This document shows, in pieces, positions 43,502-56,587 of a stretch of DNA of 64,000 nucleotides (position 1 is its first letter; the number at the start of each line of letters is the position of its first letter). Both the position numbers and the translations under genes were made by a program. Under the pieces are notes generated by a model. That model was not told where the DNA came from and did no database searches. It saw only the letters and a list, made by a program, of their open reading frames with translations. Source of the DNA: CAVPUA01 sp963828015 (GTDB lineage: Bacteria; Actinomycetota; Actinomycetes; Mycobacteriales; Jatrophihabitantaceae); NCBI GenBank assembly GCA_963828015.1, contig CAWHCD010000004.1, positions 992,001 to 1,056,000 of the forward strand, given 5' to 3'.

Positions 43502-45192
43502 GTGAACCACCGGATTCGATCAGCCCCCCCGATGCACGGGGCGGCCCCAAGCCGCCGTAGGAGCCTCGTCGCCCTCGCCGGAGCCGGCGCCATCGCCACT
43601 GTCCTGGGCATCGGCCTGGCCGTGGCGACCGGATCCGCAAGCGGCGCTCTCGCGTCGGCCAGCTCGAGCAGTTCCGGCCACTGGACGAAGGTGGCGGACG
43701 AGTCCAGCCGTTTCACGGTCGAGCAGTCGACGCTCGTCCGGTTCGGTGTCGGCACACATTGGATCCAGAAGACCGTGCCTGCGGGCACCGCGTTCTGCAC
43801 CAACGGCTACTTCGGTCATGACCCGGCCGTCGGCACCGTCAAGTCCTGCCAGGCGTGGACGGACCCCTCAACCGTGAGCTGGACGAAGGTGGCTGACGAG
43901 TCCAGCCGTTTCACGGTCGAGCGGTCGACGCTCGTCCGGTTCGGTGTCGGCACGCATTGGATCCAGAAGACCGTGCCTGCGGGCACCGCGTTCTGCACCA
44001 ACGGCTACTTCGGTCACGACCCGGCCGTCGGCACCGTCAAGTCCTGCCAGGCGTGGACCAACCCCAAACCGACACCGACCACACCGACAACCGCCGCGGC
44101 CTCCTCGACGATGTCCGCGCCCGGCAGCACCACCGCGACCACCCACCCGGCTACGAGCATCCCGACCACTCCCGCGCCGTCGACGTCCGCGGCGACAACG
44201 GCCGGCCCGACGACAACGCTCACCAAGGCCCCGCCGACGACTGCGCCAGCCAGTGGCGTGGCCCGTCCGGCCGGCAACACCGGCAACGGATTCTTCGTCG
44301 CGAACGGCCGGCTGTACGACGCGAACGGCATTGCCTTCGCTATCCGTGGCGTGGACTGGCTGCACTGGGATGAGCCCAACCTGGCCGGAATCGAGCAGGC
44401 CAAGGCCAACACGATCCGGTACGCCATTGACTTCAACCAGCCGACCGCAACCAATCTCAAGTTGATGAACGACGCGATTGATGCTGGCATCGTGCCGATG
44501 CCCGGCAACTGGAGCGGCACCTGCAGCAGCGACCCGGCCGTGCTGTCGAGCATCGTCGACACCTGGGTCGCCCAGGCGGCCAGCTGGAAGACCGTGAACC
44601 AGTACATGATCATGAACGTCGCCAACGAATGGGGCCCGGCCGACAGCACCGTCTGGCGCGATTCCTACATCACGGCGATCCAGCGTTTACGGGCAGCCGG
44701 ATACACCGGAACGATCTCCATTACGTCTGGCGGCTGCGGCCAGGATCCACAAGATCTGACCAAGTACGCGCAGGCCGTGTTCGACAGCGATCCGCAGCAG
44801 AACGTGATCTTCGATCTGCACGTCTACGGTTGGTTCGCCAATCCAGCCACCGCGAGCTGGCAGACCGACTTCGACACCAGCATGGCCACGGTCGGGGCAC
44901 TCAAGTTACCCATTGTTTTGGGCGAGTTCGGCCCCGGCCGGAACATCGGCCCGAGTCCGACCACGATCACCCCCGCCCAGGTCATCGGGGCGGCCGAGAA
45001 GTACGGCTTCGGCTGGTTGGCCTGGGCCTGGGACGACGGCACCGGTGACAGTTGGTTCTCCATGACGAACTTCAACGGAACCGCGTACGACACCGGCAAC
45101 AGCGCTGATCTGTCGATATTCGGCAAGGACGTCGTCGAGAACCCGACCTATGGCCTGAAGGCGGTGGCCAAACCGGCCACGGTATTCGGCAA

Positions 45193-45196
<4 letters not shown>
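43502..45196 (+). CDS. Secreted endoglucanase-like glycoside hydrolase with duplicated N-terminal module
   Basis: The 564-residue protein has a twin-arginine-like signal (SRRRSLVALAGAG, then a hydrophobic stretch ending near residue 50). Two nearly identical modules of about 60 residues follow (61-120 and 127-186; each with one Trp start and two Cys), then a Thr/Pro/Ser linker (about 187-260), and a GH5-like catalytic domain (about 262-555) beginning NGFFVANGRLYDANG. The acid/base is in NVANEWGP and the nucleophile in VLGEFGPG. Beta-1,4-glucan or mannan cleavage is likely. The repeat modules resemble accessory segments of polysaccharide lyases and may bind carbohydrate (inference). Confidence 0.85.
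43681..44058 (+). repeat. Tandem coding duplication, 198-bp period
   Basis: Bases from 43681 and from 43879 are almost identical for about 180 bases, differing at only a handful of mainly third-position or conservative sites. They encode the two modules of the cellulase. Such identity implies a recent duplication or ongoing gene conversion; assembly collapse or expansion is possible here. Confidence 0.9.
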
Positions 45197-48912
<3,716 letters not shown>

Positions 48913-48949
48913 CCTGCTTTACCGGGGGCACTGCTTTACGGTGGGCACC

Positions 48950-49567
48950 GTGTCGACCCCGCCAGCGGATGCGCGGACGGTCAGCGTTGCCGGTGCGCGG
49001 CTGGGTCGCTGGCTGGACGGGTTCGCCGACCGTCACGGCGAGGTTGAGACGCGAAGCGAGGCCACCGTGGTCGAACTGCAGGCCGGCGACGGGACCCGCG
49101 CCTGGGTGACGGTGCCCTTCCCGCCCCTGGCCGGCGACCTGCGAGAACACGTGCAGCGCTCGCGCCGCATCGGTGTGCTCCTCGTGCGCCGCGGTGGCTA
49201 CGCCGCCGGGATCTTCGAGGCCGAGACGCTCGTCCGGTCGAAGGTCGGCTCGGCCTACGTGCAGGGGACGACGAAGGCCGGCGGCTGGTCCCAGCAGCGA
49301 TTCGCCCGGCGGCGGGCCAACCAGGCCACGGCCGCGTTTGCCGAGGCCGCCGATCAGGCCGCCCGGATTCTGCCCGGCGAGCGCCTGGACGCACTGATCT
49401 GCGGGGGCGACCGGCCGGCCGTGGACCAGGTACTCGCCGATCCCCGCCTGACCCCGTTGGTCGCGCTGCGTCGTGAGCCCTGGCTCAATGTCGGCGATCC
49501 GCGGCTGAAGATCCTGCAGGCCACACCCACCCAATTCCTCGCCGTCGCCATCACCATCCACCCCTGA
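48950..49567 (+). CDS. acVLRF1-type peptidyl-tRNA hydrolase (Vms1-like release factor)
   Basis: The 205-residue protein matches the actinobacterial Vms1-like release-factor-1 family: an eRF1-domain-2 fold with GWSQQRFARRRANQ, whose Gln is the expected catalytic residue for cleaving peptidyl-tRNA on stalled large subunits. No zinc-finger or ankyrin parts of the eukaryotic homologue. The GTG at 48950 starts the conserved region. Divergent from hrpA by 37 bases. Confidence 0.85.
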   Translation: MSTPPADARTVSVAGARLGRWLDGFADRHGEVETRSEATVVELQAGDGTRAWVTVPFPPLAGDLREHVQRSRRIGVLLVRRGGYAAGIFEAETLVRSKVGSAYVQGTTKAGGWSQQRFARRRANQATAAFAEAADQAARILPGERLDALICGGDRPAVDQVLADPRLTPLVALRREPWLNVGDPRLKILQATPTQFLAVAITIHP

Positions 49568-49668
49568 ATCGGCGGTCTTCGGGTGATATTGGCAAGGCGG
49601 ACGACCGCCCGTAACCGCGAGGTGCTGAGATAGCACAGACCGCCCGCTGATTTCTGACTGGAGCTTCG

Positions 49669-51306
49669 ATGGCAGACCTGGCCCGGCTCACCGATCGACC
49701 CGCGTGGGCCGACCTGCAGGCCCACTACGAACGCATGCAGGGCATCCACCTGCGTGAGCTCTTCGCGGCCGACCCGACTCGCGGGGAACGGCTCACGGTC
49801 GAGGCCGAGGGCATCTTCCTCGACTACTCCAAGAACCGCATCGACGACGCCACGCTGAGCGCGTTGCTGCAACTGGCCGAGCAGTCGGGCCTGCGCGGGC
49901 GCATCGATGCCATGTTCGCCGGCGAGAAGATCAACATCACCGAGGACCGTGCGGTGTTGCACGTGGCCCTGCGGGCCCCCCACGGTGAGCAGATCCTCGT
50001 CGACGGCATCGACGTCGTGCCCCGGGTGCACGAGGTGCTCGGCGCCATGGCCGAGTTCGCCGACAAGATCCGCAGCGGTCGCTGGACCGGTCACACCGGC
50101 CGGCCGATCCGCAACATCGTCAACATCGGGATCGGCGGCTCGGACCTCGGCCCGGTGATGGCCTACGAGGCGCTGCGGCACTACAGCGCCCGCGAGCTGA
50201 CCTTCCGGTTCGTCTCCAACGTCGACGGCACCGACTTCGCCGAGGCCACCCACGACCTCGACCCGGCCGAGACGTTGTTCATCGTCTCGTCCAAGACGTT
50301 CACCACGCTCGAGACGATGACCAACGCCCATACCGCGCGGGAGTGGACCCTGGCCGCCCTGCACGACGAGTCGGCCATCGCCAAGCACTTCGCGGCCGTA
50401 TCGACCAACGACGCCGCTGTGTCGGCCTTCGGCATCGACGTCATGAACATGTTCGGCTTCTGGGACTGGGTCGGTGGCCGGTACTCGATGGACTCGGCCA
50501 TCGGCCTGTCGACCATGATCGCGATCGGGCCTGAGAACTTCACCGAGCTGCTGCCCGGGTTCCACGCGATCGACGAGCACTTCCGCACGGCGCCGTTCGC
50601 GCAGAACCTGCCGGTCATCCTGGGCCTGCTCACCGTCTGGTACTCGGACTTCTTCGACGCCCAGACACAGGCTGTGCTGCCCTACGACCAGTACCTCAAG
50701 CGGTTCCCGGCCTATCTGCAACAGCTGACGATGGAGTCCAACGGCAAGCACGTCACCCTCAGTGGAGAGACGGTGGACTACCAGACCTCGCCGGTCTACT
50801 GGGGCGAGCCGGGCACCAACGGCCAGCACAGCTTCTACCAACTGATCCACCAGGGCACCAAGCTCATTCCGGCCGATTTCATCGGTTTCCTGCACTCGCT
50901 GAACCCCTTGGGCTCGCACCACGACATCCTGACGGCCAATGTGTTCGCGCAGACCGAGGCGCTGGCGTTCGGCAAGACGGCCGAGCAGGTTCGGGCCGAG
51001 GGCACGCCGGACTGGCTGGTCCCGCATCGGGTCTTCGAAGGCAACCGCCCGTCCAACACGATCCTGGTCGAGCGACTGACGCCGGCGACGCTGGGCCAGT
51101 TGATCGCCCTGTATGAGCACAGCGTTTTCGTGCAGGGGACAATCTGGAGCGTGAACTCCTTCGACCAGTGGGGTGTCGAGCTGGGCAAGGTGCTCGCCAA
51201 GACGGTGGCCGACCAACTGTCGGCCGCGACCGAGCCGGTACTCGCGCACGACAGTTCCACCAATGCCCTCATCCGCCGATACCGAGGCGCCCGTCAGAAT
51301 CCGTAG
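49669..51306 (+). CDS. pgi: Glucose-6-phosphate isomerase
   Basis: The 545-residue isomerase interconverts glucose-6- and fructose-6-phosphate. Signature segments: NIGIGGSDLGPVMAYEAL, SKTFTTLETM (phosphate loop), FDQWGVELGK (containing the C-terminal signature) and the catalytic Glu region GGRYSMDSAIGLS. Complete; GGAG ribosome-binding site. Forty bases before gnd, together forming a glycolysis/pentose-phosphate branch unit. Confidence 0.97.
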   Translation: MADLARLTDRPAWADLQAHYERMQGIHLRELFAADPTRGERLTVEAEGIFLDYSKNRIDDATLSALLQLAEQSGLRGRIDAMFAGEKINITEDRAVLHVALRAPHGEQILVDGIDVVPRVHEVLGAMAEFADKIRSGRWTGHTGRPIRNIVNIGIGGSDLGPVMAYEALRHYSARELTFRFVSNVDGTDFAEATHDLDPAETLFIVSSKTFTTLETMTNAHTAREWTLAALHDESAIAKHFAAVSTNDAAVSAFGIDVMNMFGFWDWVGGRYSMDSAIGLSTMIAIGPENFTELLPGFHAIDEHFRTAPFAQNLPVILGLLTVWYSDFFDAQTQAVLPYDQYLKRFPAYLQQLTMESNGKHVTLSGETVDYQTSPVYWGEPGTNGQHSFYQLIHQGTKLIPADFIGFLHSLNPLGSHHDILTANVFAQTEALAFGKTAEQVRAEGTPDWLVPHRVFEGNRPSNTILVERLTPATLGQLIALYEHSVFVQGTIWSVNSFDQWGVELGKVLAKTVADQLSAATEPVLAHDSSTNALIRRYRGARQNP

Positions 51307-51345
51307 TGCCCACCCAGAGCTCGTAGAACTCAGAAGGAGTCCGTA

Positions 51346-52401
51346 ATGCAGTTGGGAATGATCGGTCTTGGTCGAATGGGGGCCAACATCGTCCGGCGCC
51401 TGATGCGCGACGGCCACGAGTGTGTGGTGTGGGACGTCAACGCCGAGGTGGTGCAGTCCCTGGTCGCCGAAGGCGCGATTGGTGCGGCCACGCTCGAGGA
51501 GTTCACCGCCAAGCTCGTGACGCCGCGAGTGGCCTGGGTGATGATCCCGGCCGGGATCACCGGCAAGTCGGTCGAGGCGCTCGGGGAACTGTTCGAACCC
51601 GGCGACATCATCATCGACGGCGGCAACTCGAACTACCGCGACGACATCCACCGCGCGGATGCGTTGCGCCCGAAGGGCATTCACTACATCGACATCGGCA
51701 CGAGCGGTGGCGTGTTCGGGCTCGAGCGCGGCTACTGCCTGATGATCGGCGGCGACACCGAGGCGGTGCAGCACATCGACCCGATCCTGAAGACGATCGC
51801 CCCCGGCGTGGAGACAGCTGAGCGGACGCCTGGGACGAGTGGCGAACCGTCGGCGGCCGAGCAGGGTTATCTGCACTGCGGCCCCAACGGCGCCGGCCAC
51901 TTCGTCAAGATGGTCCACAACGGGATCGAGTACGGCATCATGGCCGCCTACGCCGAGGGCCTGAACGTGCTCAACCGGGCCAACGTGGGCACCGAGTCGG
52001 CCGAGGCATCGGCCGAACTCGCGCCGCTGCAGGAGCCGCGCTACTACCAGTACGACATCAACACCGCCGAGGTCGCCGAGGTCTGGCGGCGCGGCTCGGT
52101 CGTCTCGTCCTGGCTGCTGGACCTCACCGCCGCGGCGCTACAGGCCAACCCCACCCTGTCCGGGCTGGCCGGGCGCGTCTCGGACTCCGGCGAGGGCCGC
52201 TGGACGATTCAGGCCGCGATCGACGAAGGCGTACCGGTGCCAGTGCTGTCGGCCGCGCTCTACCAGCGCTTCAGCTCACGCGGGGAGGCCAAGTACGCCG
52301 ACCAGCTGCTCTCGGCCATGCGCCAGCAGTTCGGCGGCCACCAGGAGCTGGCGGCTGGCTCGACGCTGGAGGCGGGCGCGGCCAACAGCGACCACGCCTA
52401 G
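51346..52401 (+). CDS. gnd: 6-phosphogluconate dehydrogenase, short type
   Basis: The 351-residue decarboxylating dehydrogenase yields ribulose-5-phosphate. It has an N-terminal GLGRMGANIVRRL nucleotide fold, DGGNSNYRDDI, GTSGGVFGLERGYCLMIGG, and the catalytic HFVKMVHNGIEYGIM. The short form (about 300-350 rather than 470 residues) is common in actinobacteria and often uses NAD. GAAGGAG lies just before the ATG. Downstream hairpin marks the operon end. Confidence 0.95.
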   Translation: MQLGMIGLGRMGANIVRRLMRDGHECVVWDVNAEVVQSLVAEGAIGAATLEEFTAKLVTPRVAWVMIPAGITGKSVEALGELFEPGDIIIDGGNSNYRDDIHRADALRPKGIHYIDIGTSGGVFGLERGYCLMIGGDTEAVQHIDPILKTIAPGVETAERTPGTSGEPSAAEQGYLHCGPNGAGHFVKMVHNGIEYGIMAAYAEGLNVLNRANVGTESAEASAELAPLQEPRYYQYDINTAEVAEVWRRGSVVSSWLLDLTAAALQANPTLSGLAGRVSDSGEGRWTIQAAIDEGVPVPVLSAALYQRFSSRGEAKYADQLLSAMRQQFGGHQELAAGSTLEAGAANSDHA

Positions 52402-52410
52402 CCCTGACTT

Positions 52411-52449
52411 CGGGAGAGTTGTGGTCGGCTGCCGACCATAACTCTCCCG
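52411..52449. terminator. Bidirectional terminator between gnd and glyA
   Basis: A 19-base arm (52411-52429) pairs with 52431-52449 with a single G.T wobble, giving a nearly perfect long hairpin in the 58-base gap between two convergent stops. It serves both pgi-gnd and glyA. Confidence 0.9.
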
Positions 52450-52459
52450 ACATGGAGCA

Positions 52460-53920
52460 TTACCCGAGGTCGAGCCCGGGGTAGAGCGGGTGGGCGTCGA
52501 GGAGTTCGTCGGCGGCGGCGTGGGTCTTGGCGGCCACGCCGTCGGCCAGCACGTACTTCGCCTTGGACGATCCGCCGCTGGCCGCCGCGGCCGGCTGGGT
52601 CGAGGTCAGCACGTCCACCATCAGCTCGGCCACCTTGTCGAACTCGTCCGCGCCGAAGCCGCGCGAGGTCAGCGCCGGTGTTCCGATGCGCACGCCCGAG
52701 GTGTACCAGGCGCCGTTCGGATCGCGGGGGACGGCGTTGCGGTTGGTGACGATGCCCGAGTCGAGCAGGGCCGACTCGGCCTGCCGGCCGGTGAGTCCGA
52801 ACTCGGAAACGTCCAGCAATACCAAGTGATTCTCGGTGCCGCCGGTGACCAACTTGGCGCCTCGACGCATCAGTCCGTCGGCCAGAGTCACCGCGTTGTC
52901 GGCCACGGCCTGGGCGTAGGTAGCGAAGGCCGGCTGCCGGGCTTCGGCCAGTGCCACGGCCTTGGCCGCCATCACCTGTCCGAGCGGCCCGCCGAGCACC
53001 ATCGGACACCCGCGGTCGACCGCATCCGCGTACTCGGGCTGGCACAGCACCATTCCGCCGCGCGGTCCGCGCAGGGACTTGTGGGTGGTGGTCGTCGTGA
53101 CGTGGGCCCACGGCACCGGGTTGAAGTCCCCGGTGAAGACCTTCCCGGCGACGAGACCGGCGAAGTGCGCCATGTCGACCATCAGCGTGGCCCCGACCTC
53201 GTCGGCGATCTCGCGCATGGTGGCGAAGTTGATCTTGCGCGGGTAGGCGGAGTAGCCGGCGATCAGGACCAGCGGCTTGAACTCCCGCGCCCGGGCGCGG
53301 ACCAGGTCGTAGTCCAGCAACCCGCTCTCGGGGTCGGTGCCGTAGGAGGACTGCTCGAACATCTTGCCCGAGATGTTGGGCCGGAAGCCGTGCGTCAGGT
53401 GTCCGCCGGCGTCCAAGGACATGCCGAGGGCCCGTTGGCCGCCGAGCGCGCGCCGCAGGGTGGCCCAGTCGGACTCGGAGAGGTCGTTGACGTGCTTGGC
53501 GCCGGCATCGGCCAGGGCCGGCGACTCGATCCGCTGGGCCAGGATGGCCCAGAAGGCAACCAGGTTGGCGTCGATGCCCGAGTGCGGCTGGACGTAGGCG
53601 TGCGGCGCGCCGAACAGGGCCTTGGCGTGATCGGCCGCCAACTGCTCGACGGTGTCGATGTTCTGGCAGGCGGCATAGAAGCGGTGCCCGACGGTGCCCT
53701 CGGCGTACTTGTCGCTGAGCCAGTTGCCCATCGTCAGCAGCACCGCCGGTGAGGCGTAGTTCTCGCTCGCGATCAGCTTGAGCGAACTGCGCTGGTCGGC
53801 CAACTCGCTGCGGATCGCGCCGGCGACGGTGGGTTCGACCGCCTCGATGACCTGCAGGGCGGCCTGGTAGGCGGTGGAGACGGTGGCAGCATCGAACGGC
53901 GGCGACATGGGGTTGGGCAT
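52460..53920 (-). CDS. glyA: Serine hydroxymethyltransferase
   Basis: The 486-residue PLP enzyme exchanges one-carbon units between serine and glycine with tetrahydrofolate. It has IASENYASPAVL, the cofactor Lys in TTTTHKSLRGPRGG, and VDMAHFAGLVA. About 60 residues longer than typical GlyA, mainly through an N-terminal extension and an insert near residues 110-190 with SESDWATLRRALGGQ, a variant known in some actinobacteria. GGAGAG precedes ATG 53920. Confidence 0.93.
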   Translation of the reverse strand: MPNPMSPPFDAATVSTAYQAALQVIEAVEPTVAGAIRSELADQRSSLKLIASENYASPAVLLTMGNWLSDKYAEGTVGHRFYAACQNIDTVEQLAADHAKALFGAPHAYVQPHSGIDANLVAFWAILAQRIESPALADAGAKHVNDLSESDWATLRRALGGQRALGMSLDAGGHLTHGFRPNISGKMFEQSSYGTDPESGLLDYDLVRARAREFKPLVLIAGYSAYPRKINFATMREIADEVGATLMVDMAHFAGLVAGKVFTGDFNPVPWAHVTTTTTHKSLRGPRGGMVLCQPEYADAVDRGCPMVLGGPLGQVMAAKAVALAEARQPAFATYAQAVADNAVTLADGLMRRGAKLVTGGTENHLVLLDVSEFGLTGRQAESALLDSGIVTNRNAVPRDPNGAWYTSGVRIGTPALTSRGFGADEFDKVAELMVDVLTSTQPAAAASGGSSKAKYVLADGVAAKTHAAADELLDAHPLYPGLDLG

Positions 53921-53990
53921 CGGATTTCTCTCCCTCGACGGATCGGCTGGAGCCTACCGCCGCTCCGTGCGGCTCCCAGTTTGGGGCAAC

Positions 53991-54008
53991 TAGTAGGACG
54001 TCCTACTA
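53991..54008. promoter_or_regulatory. 18-bp perfect palindrome at the acyl-CoA dehydrogenase start
   Basis: TAGTAGGACGTCCTACTA is a perfect palindrome ending seven bases before the ATG of the dehydrogenase. Position and form suit a TetR-type operator. There is no Shine-Dalgarno between it and the ATG, so the site may overlap the promoter of a leaderless message. The cognate regulator is not next to it. Confidence 0.75.
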
Positions 54009-54015
54009 TGTGTCC

Positions 54016-55176
54016 ATGAGCCTAGGGAACCCGGATTTCGATCAGTTCGACCTCACCGAGGAGCAGCGGCTGCTGCGCCAGGCCGTGCGCCAGCTGGCCG
54101 ATGACAAGATCGCCCCCCGTGCCGCGGAGATCGACCAGACGGCCGAGTTCCCGTATGACGTGCTCGACGCCCTCGTGAAGGCCGACTTCCATGCCGTCCA
54201 CATCGCGGAGGAGTACGGCGGCCCCGGCGCCGACGCCGTCTCGGCCTGCATCGTCATCGAGGAGGTGGCCCGCGCCTGCGCGTCGTCCTCGCTGATCCCG
54301 GCCGTCAACAAGCTGGGCACCCAGCCGCTGATCCTGTCCGCGTCCGATGAGCTCAAGCGCGAGGTGCTGCCGGCCATCGCGAAGGGGGCGGTGGCCAGCT
54401 ACGCCCTGTCCGAACGTGAGGCCGGATCGGATGCGGCCTCGATGAAGACCCGTGCCGTGCTCGACGGTGATCACTGGGTGCTCAACGGCACCAAGTGCTG
54501 GATCACCAATGCCGGAGTCTCCACGTACTACACCGTGATGGCGGTCACCGACCCCAGCCGCGGCGCCAACGGAATCTCGGCCTTCGTGGTCCACAAGGAC
54601 GATCCGGGCTTCTCGGTGGGCACCAAGGAACGCAAGCTGGGCATCAAGGGCTCACCGACGTGTGAGATCTACTTCGAGGACTGCACGATCCCGGCCGGGC
54701 GCATCATCGGCGAGCCGGGCACCGGGTTCAAGACCGCGCTCCGGACGTTGGACCACACGCGCCTGGCCATCGGTGCGCAGGCCCTGGGCATCGCTCAGGG
54801 GGCCTTGGACGCCTCCATCGCCTACGTGAAGGAGCGGCACCAGTTCGGCCAGCGCATCGCTGACTTCCAGGGCATCCAGTTCATGATCGCCGACATGGCG
54901 ACGCGGGTCGAAGCCTCCCGCCTGCTCGTATACAGCGCGGCGGCGCGCGCCGAGCGCTACGAGCCCAACCTGACGTTCGGCTCCTCCGCGGCCAAGGTGT
55001 TCGCCTCCGACACGGCGATGTCGGTGACCACCGACGCCGTCCAGCTCTTCGGTGGGGCCGGCTATACCCAGGACTTCCCGGTCGAGCGGATGATGCGCGA
55101 CGCCAAGATCACCCAGATCTATGAGGGCACCAACCAGATCAACCGCATGGTGATGGCCCGCTCGCTGCTGCGCTAG
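54016..55176 (+). CDS. Acyl-CoA dehydrogenase
   Basis: The 386-residue FAD enzyme introduces an alpha-beta double bond in acyl-CoA. It has YALSEREAGSDAASM (FAD/substrate loop), WITNAGVS, QLFGGAGYTQDFPVERMMRDAKI and catalytic Glu region QIYEGTNQINRMVMAR. It matches the short/branched-chain type next to purK/purE in mycobacteria (fadE25). ATG 54016 preferred; a GTG at 54010 would add two residues. An 18-bp palindrome sits at the start. Confidence 0.94.
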   Translation: MSLGNPDFDQFDLTEEQRLLRQAVRQLADDKIAPRAAEIDQTAEFPYDVLDALVKADFHAVHIAEEYGGPGADAVSACIVIEEVARACASSSLIPAVNKLGTQPLILSASDELKREVLPAIAKGAVASYALSEREAGSDAASMKTRAVLDGDHWVLNGTKCWITNAGVSTYYTVMAVTDPSRGANGISAFVVHKDDPGFSVGTKERKLGIKGSPTCEIYFEDCTIPAGRIIGEPGTGFKTALRTLDHTRLAIGAQALGIAQGALDASIAYVKERHQFGQRIADFQGIQFMIADMATRVEASRLLVYSAAARAERYEPNLTFGSSAAKVFASDTAMSVTTDAVQLFGGAGYTQDFPVERMMRDAKITQIYEGTNQINRMVMARSLLR

Positions 55177-55243
55177 GTGTATAGCGCGGTGGTGCACTCT
55201 GGCCGCTGGGCCGACCGATCCGCACCACCGCGGCCGGATCGGG

Positions 55244-55465
55244 CTAGATCCAGCCGTTGCGGGCGGCGACGGCGACCGCTTGGGTGGCGTTCCGTACCCG
55301 CAGCGCGTCGGTCACCTCCCGCAGCATGGTCCGCACGGCCCGCTCGGTGCAGTTCAGCGCCCGCGCGACCTCGGGCAGCGTGAACCCTTCGGCGAACAGG
55401 CCGAGCAGATCGAGTTCCCGATCATCGGGAACGACAACAGGGAAGTCATAGACGACTGCGCTCAT
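55244..55465 (-). CDS. Stand-alone LuxR-type helix-turn-helix protein
   Basis: The 73-residue protein is almost only a GerE/LuxR DNA-binding domain: LDLLGLFAEGFTLPEVARAL, then CTERAVRTMLREVTDALRVRN and AVAVAARNGW. The leading 17 residues are strand-like. No receiver or ligand domain. ATG 55465 has only a weak ribosome-binding site; a much longer upstream frame is antisense-like noise. Thirty-six bases from the sugar dehydrogenase stop on the same strand, so possibly co-transcribed with it. Confidence 0.7.
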   Translation of the reverse strand: MSAVVYDFPVVVPDDRELDLLGLFAEGFTLPEVARALNCTERAVRTMLREVTDALRVRNATQAVAVAARNGWI

Positions 55466-55500
55466 GCCACTACGGAGCGGCGGGAAGCTCCATTGATACG

Positions 55501-56547
55501 TCAGAGCGTGAGATCCAGCACGACCTTCACATCGGTGGGCTGCTTGGCGAACCCATCGGCGAAATCGGCCAGCGGCACCCGCCGGGTGATCAACCGGGCC
55601 AGCCAGCTCTTGTCGGCCTCGGCCAGCGCGGCAATGCCCTGCTCGTAATGACGCCGGTTGGCGTTGACGGTGCCGAAGAACACCCCGTTGTGCAGCACGG
55701 CGTTGCGGTTCATCGCCCCGATGTCGACGGACTGCTCGTGTCCGACGTCCGACACGCCGGTGAGGCACACGATTCCGTCGGTGCTCGAGGCGCGCAGCGA
55801 ATCGAGGATCACCGTACTGACGCCGGTGCACTCGATCACGATGTCCGGGCTCAGACCCGAGGCGGGCAGGGAGTCGGCGTGATAGGTCGCGCCGAGGTCG
55901 CTGACCAGCTGGGGCTTCGGGCCATCGGTCACGCGGTCGAACACGTGCGTCTCGTAACCGTGCTGGACCGACAGCAGGGCCGCGAGCAGACCGACCGGTC
56001 CGGCTCCGGTGATGGCGGCGACCTTGGGGGCCCAGAAGGCCCGCTGGCCGATACGTTCGACCTGCTCCCAGGCCTTGGCGACGATCGTCGTCGGTTCGAG
56101 CAGTACACCCAGGTCTCCGATGGACGGGTCGAGCTTGACCAGCGCGTCGGAGGCCACGCGCCACTGCTCGCGTCCGAAACCGTGCAGCCCGGAGATACCG
56201 TGTTCGACGTAGCCGCCGTTCTTGCACATGTCCCATTCGCCGGCCGCGCAGGCCGCGCACGGCACCGGGTCGGGACGGCGCACGAAGCCGACGACGTGAT
56301 CGCCCGGGGCGAAGTCACTGCCGGCCGGCGCCGAGATCACCTGCCCGAGGTTCTCATGGCCGAGGACGAGATAGTCCGACCCGGGCGGCGCCTGGCCGTA
56401 CTGCGCCGCGACGATCTCGGCGTCGGTACCGCACAGACCGATCGCCAGCCCCTTCACGAGCACGTCGCCGTCGGACTCCGGCGGTTCGGGGATGTCGCGT
56501 AGTTCGAGAGAATCGGCCGTGCCGGGCAAGACGGTGAGTGCGCGCAT
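55501..56547 (-). CDS. Zinc-dependent glucose 1-dehydrogenase-like MDR enzyme
   Basis: The 348-residue medium-chain dehydrogenase has GLCGTDAEIV (catalytic zinc Cys), GHENLGQVI, a structural-zinc-like set PCAACAAGEWDMCKNGG, and the nucleotide fold ITGAGPVGLLAAL. The order resembles archaeal/actinobacterial glucose dehydrogenases that oxidise aldoses with NAD(P). The exact sugar is uncertain. Divergent from the large membrane protein by 40 bases. Confidence 0.85.
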   Translation of the reverse strand: MRALTVLPGTADSLELRDIPEPPESDGDVLVKGLAIGLCGTDAEIVAAQYGQAPPGSDYLVLGHENLGQVISAPAGSDFAPGDHVVGFVRRPDPVPCAACAAGEWDMCKNGGYVEHGISGLHGFGREQWRVASDALVKLDPSIGDLGVLLEPTTIVAKAWEQVERIGQRAFWAPKVAAITGAGPVGLLAALLSVQHGYETHVFDRVTDGPKPQLVSDLGATYHADSLPASGLSPDIVIECTGVSTVILDSLRASSTDGIVCLTGVSDVGHEQSVDIGAMNRNAVLHNGVFFGTVNANRRHYEQGIAALAEADKSWLARLITRRVPLADFADGFAKQPTDVKVVLDLTL

Positions 56548-56587
56548 GCGGAGATCCTCTCATTTGCGATCTGGGACCATACGGAGC

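Noticed and set aside
49354..51918. 854-residue leftward open frame antisense to acVLRF1, pgi and gnd
   Set aside because: Spans three recognised genes on the other strand; composition is antisense-like and no domain is seen.
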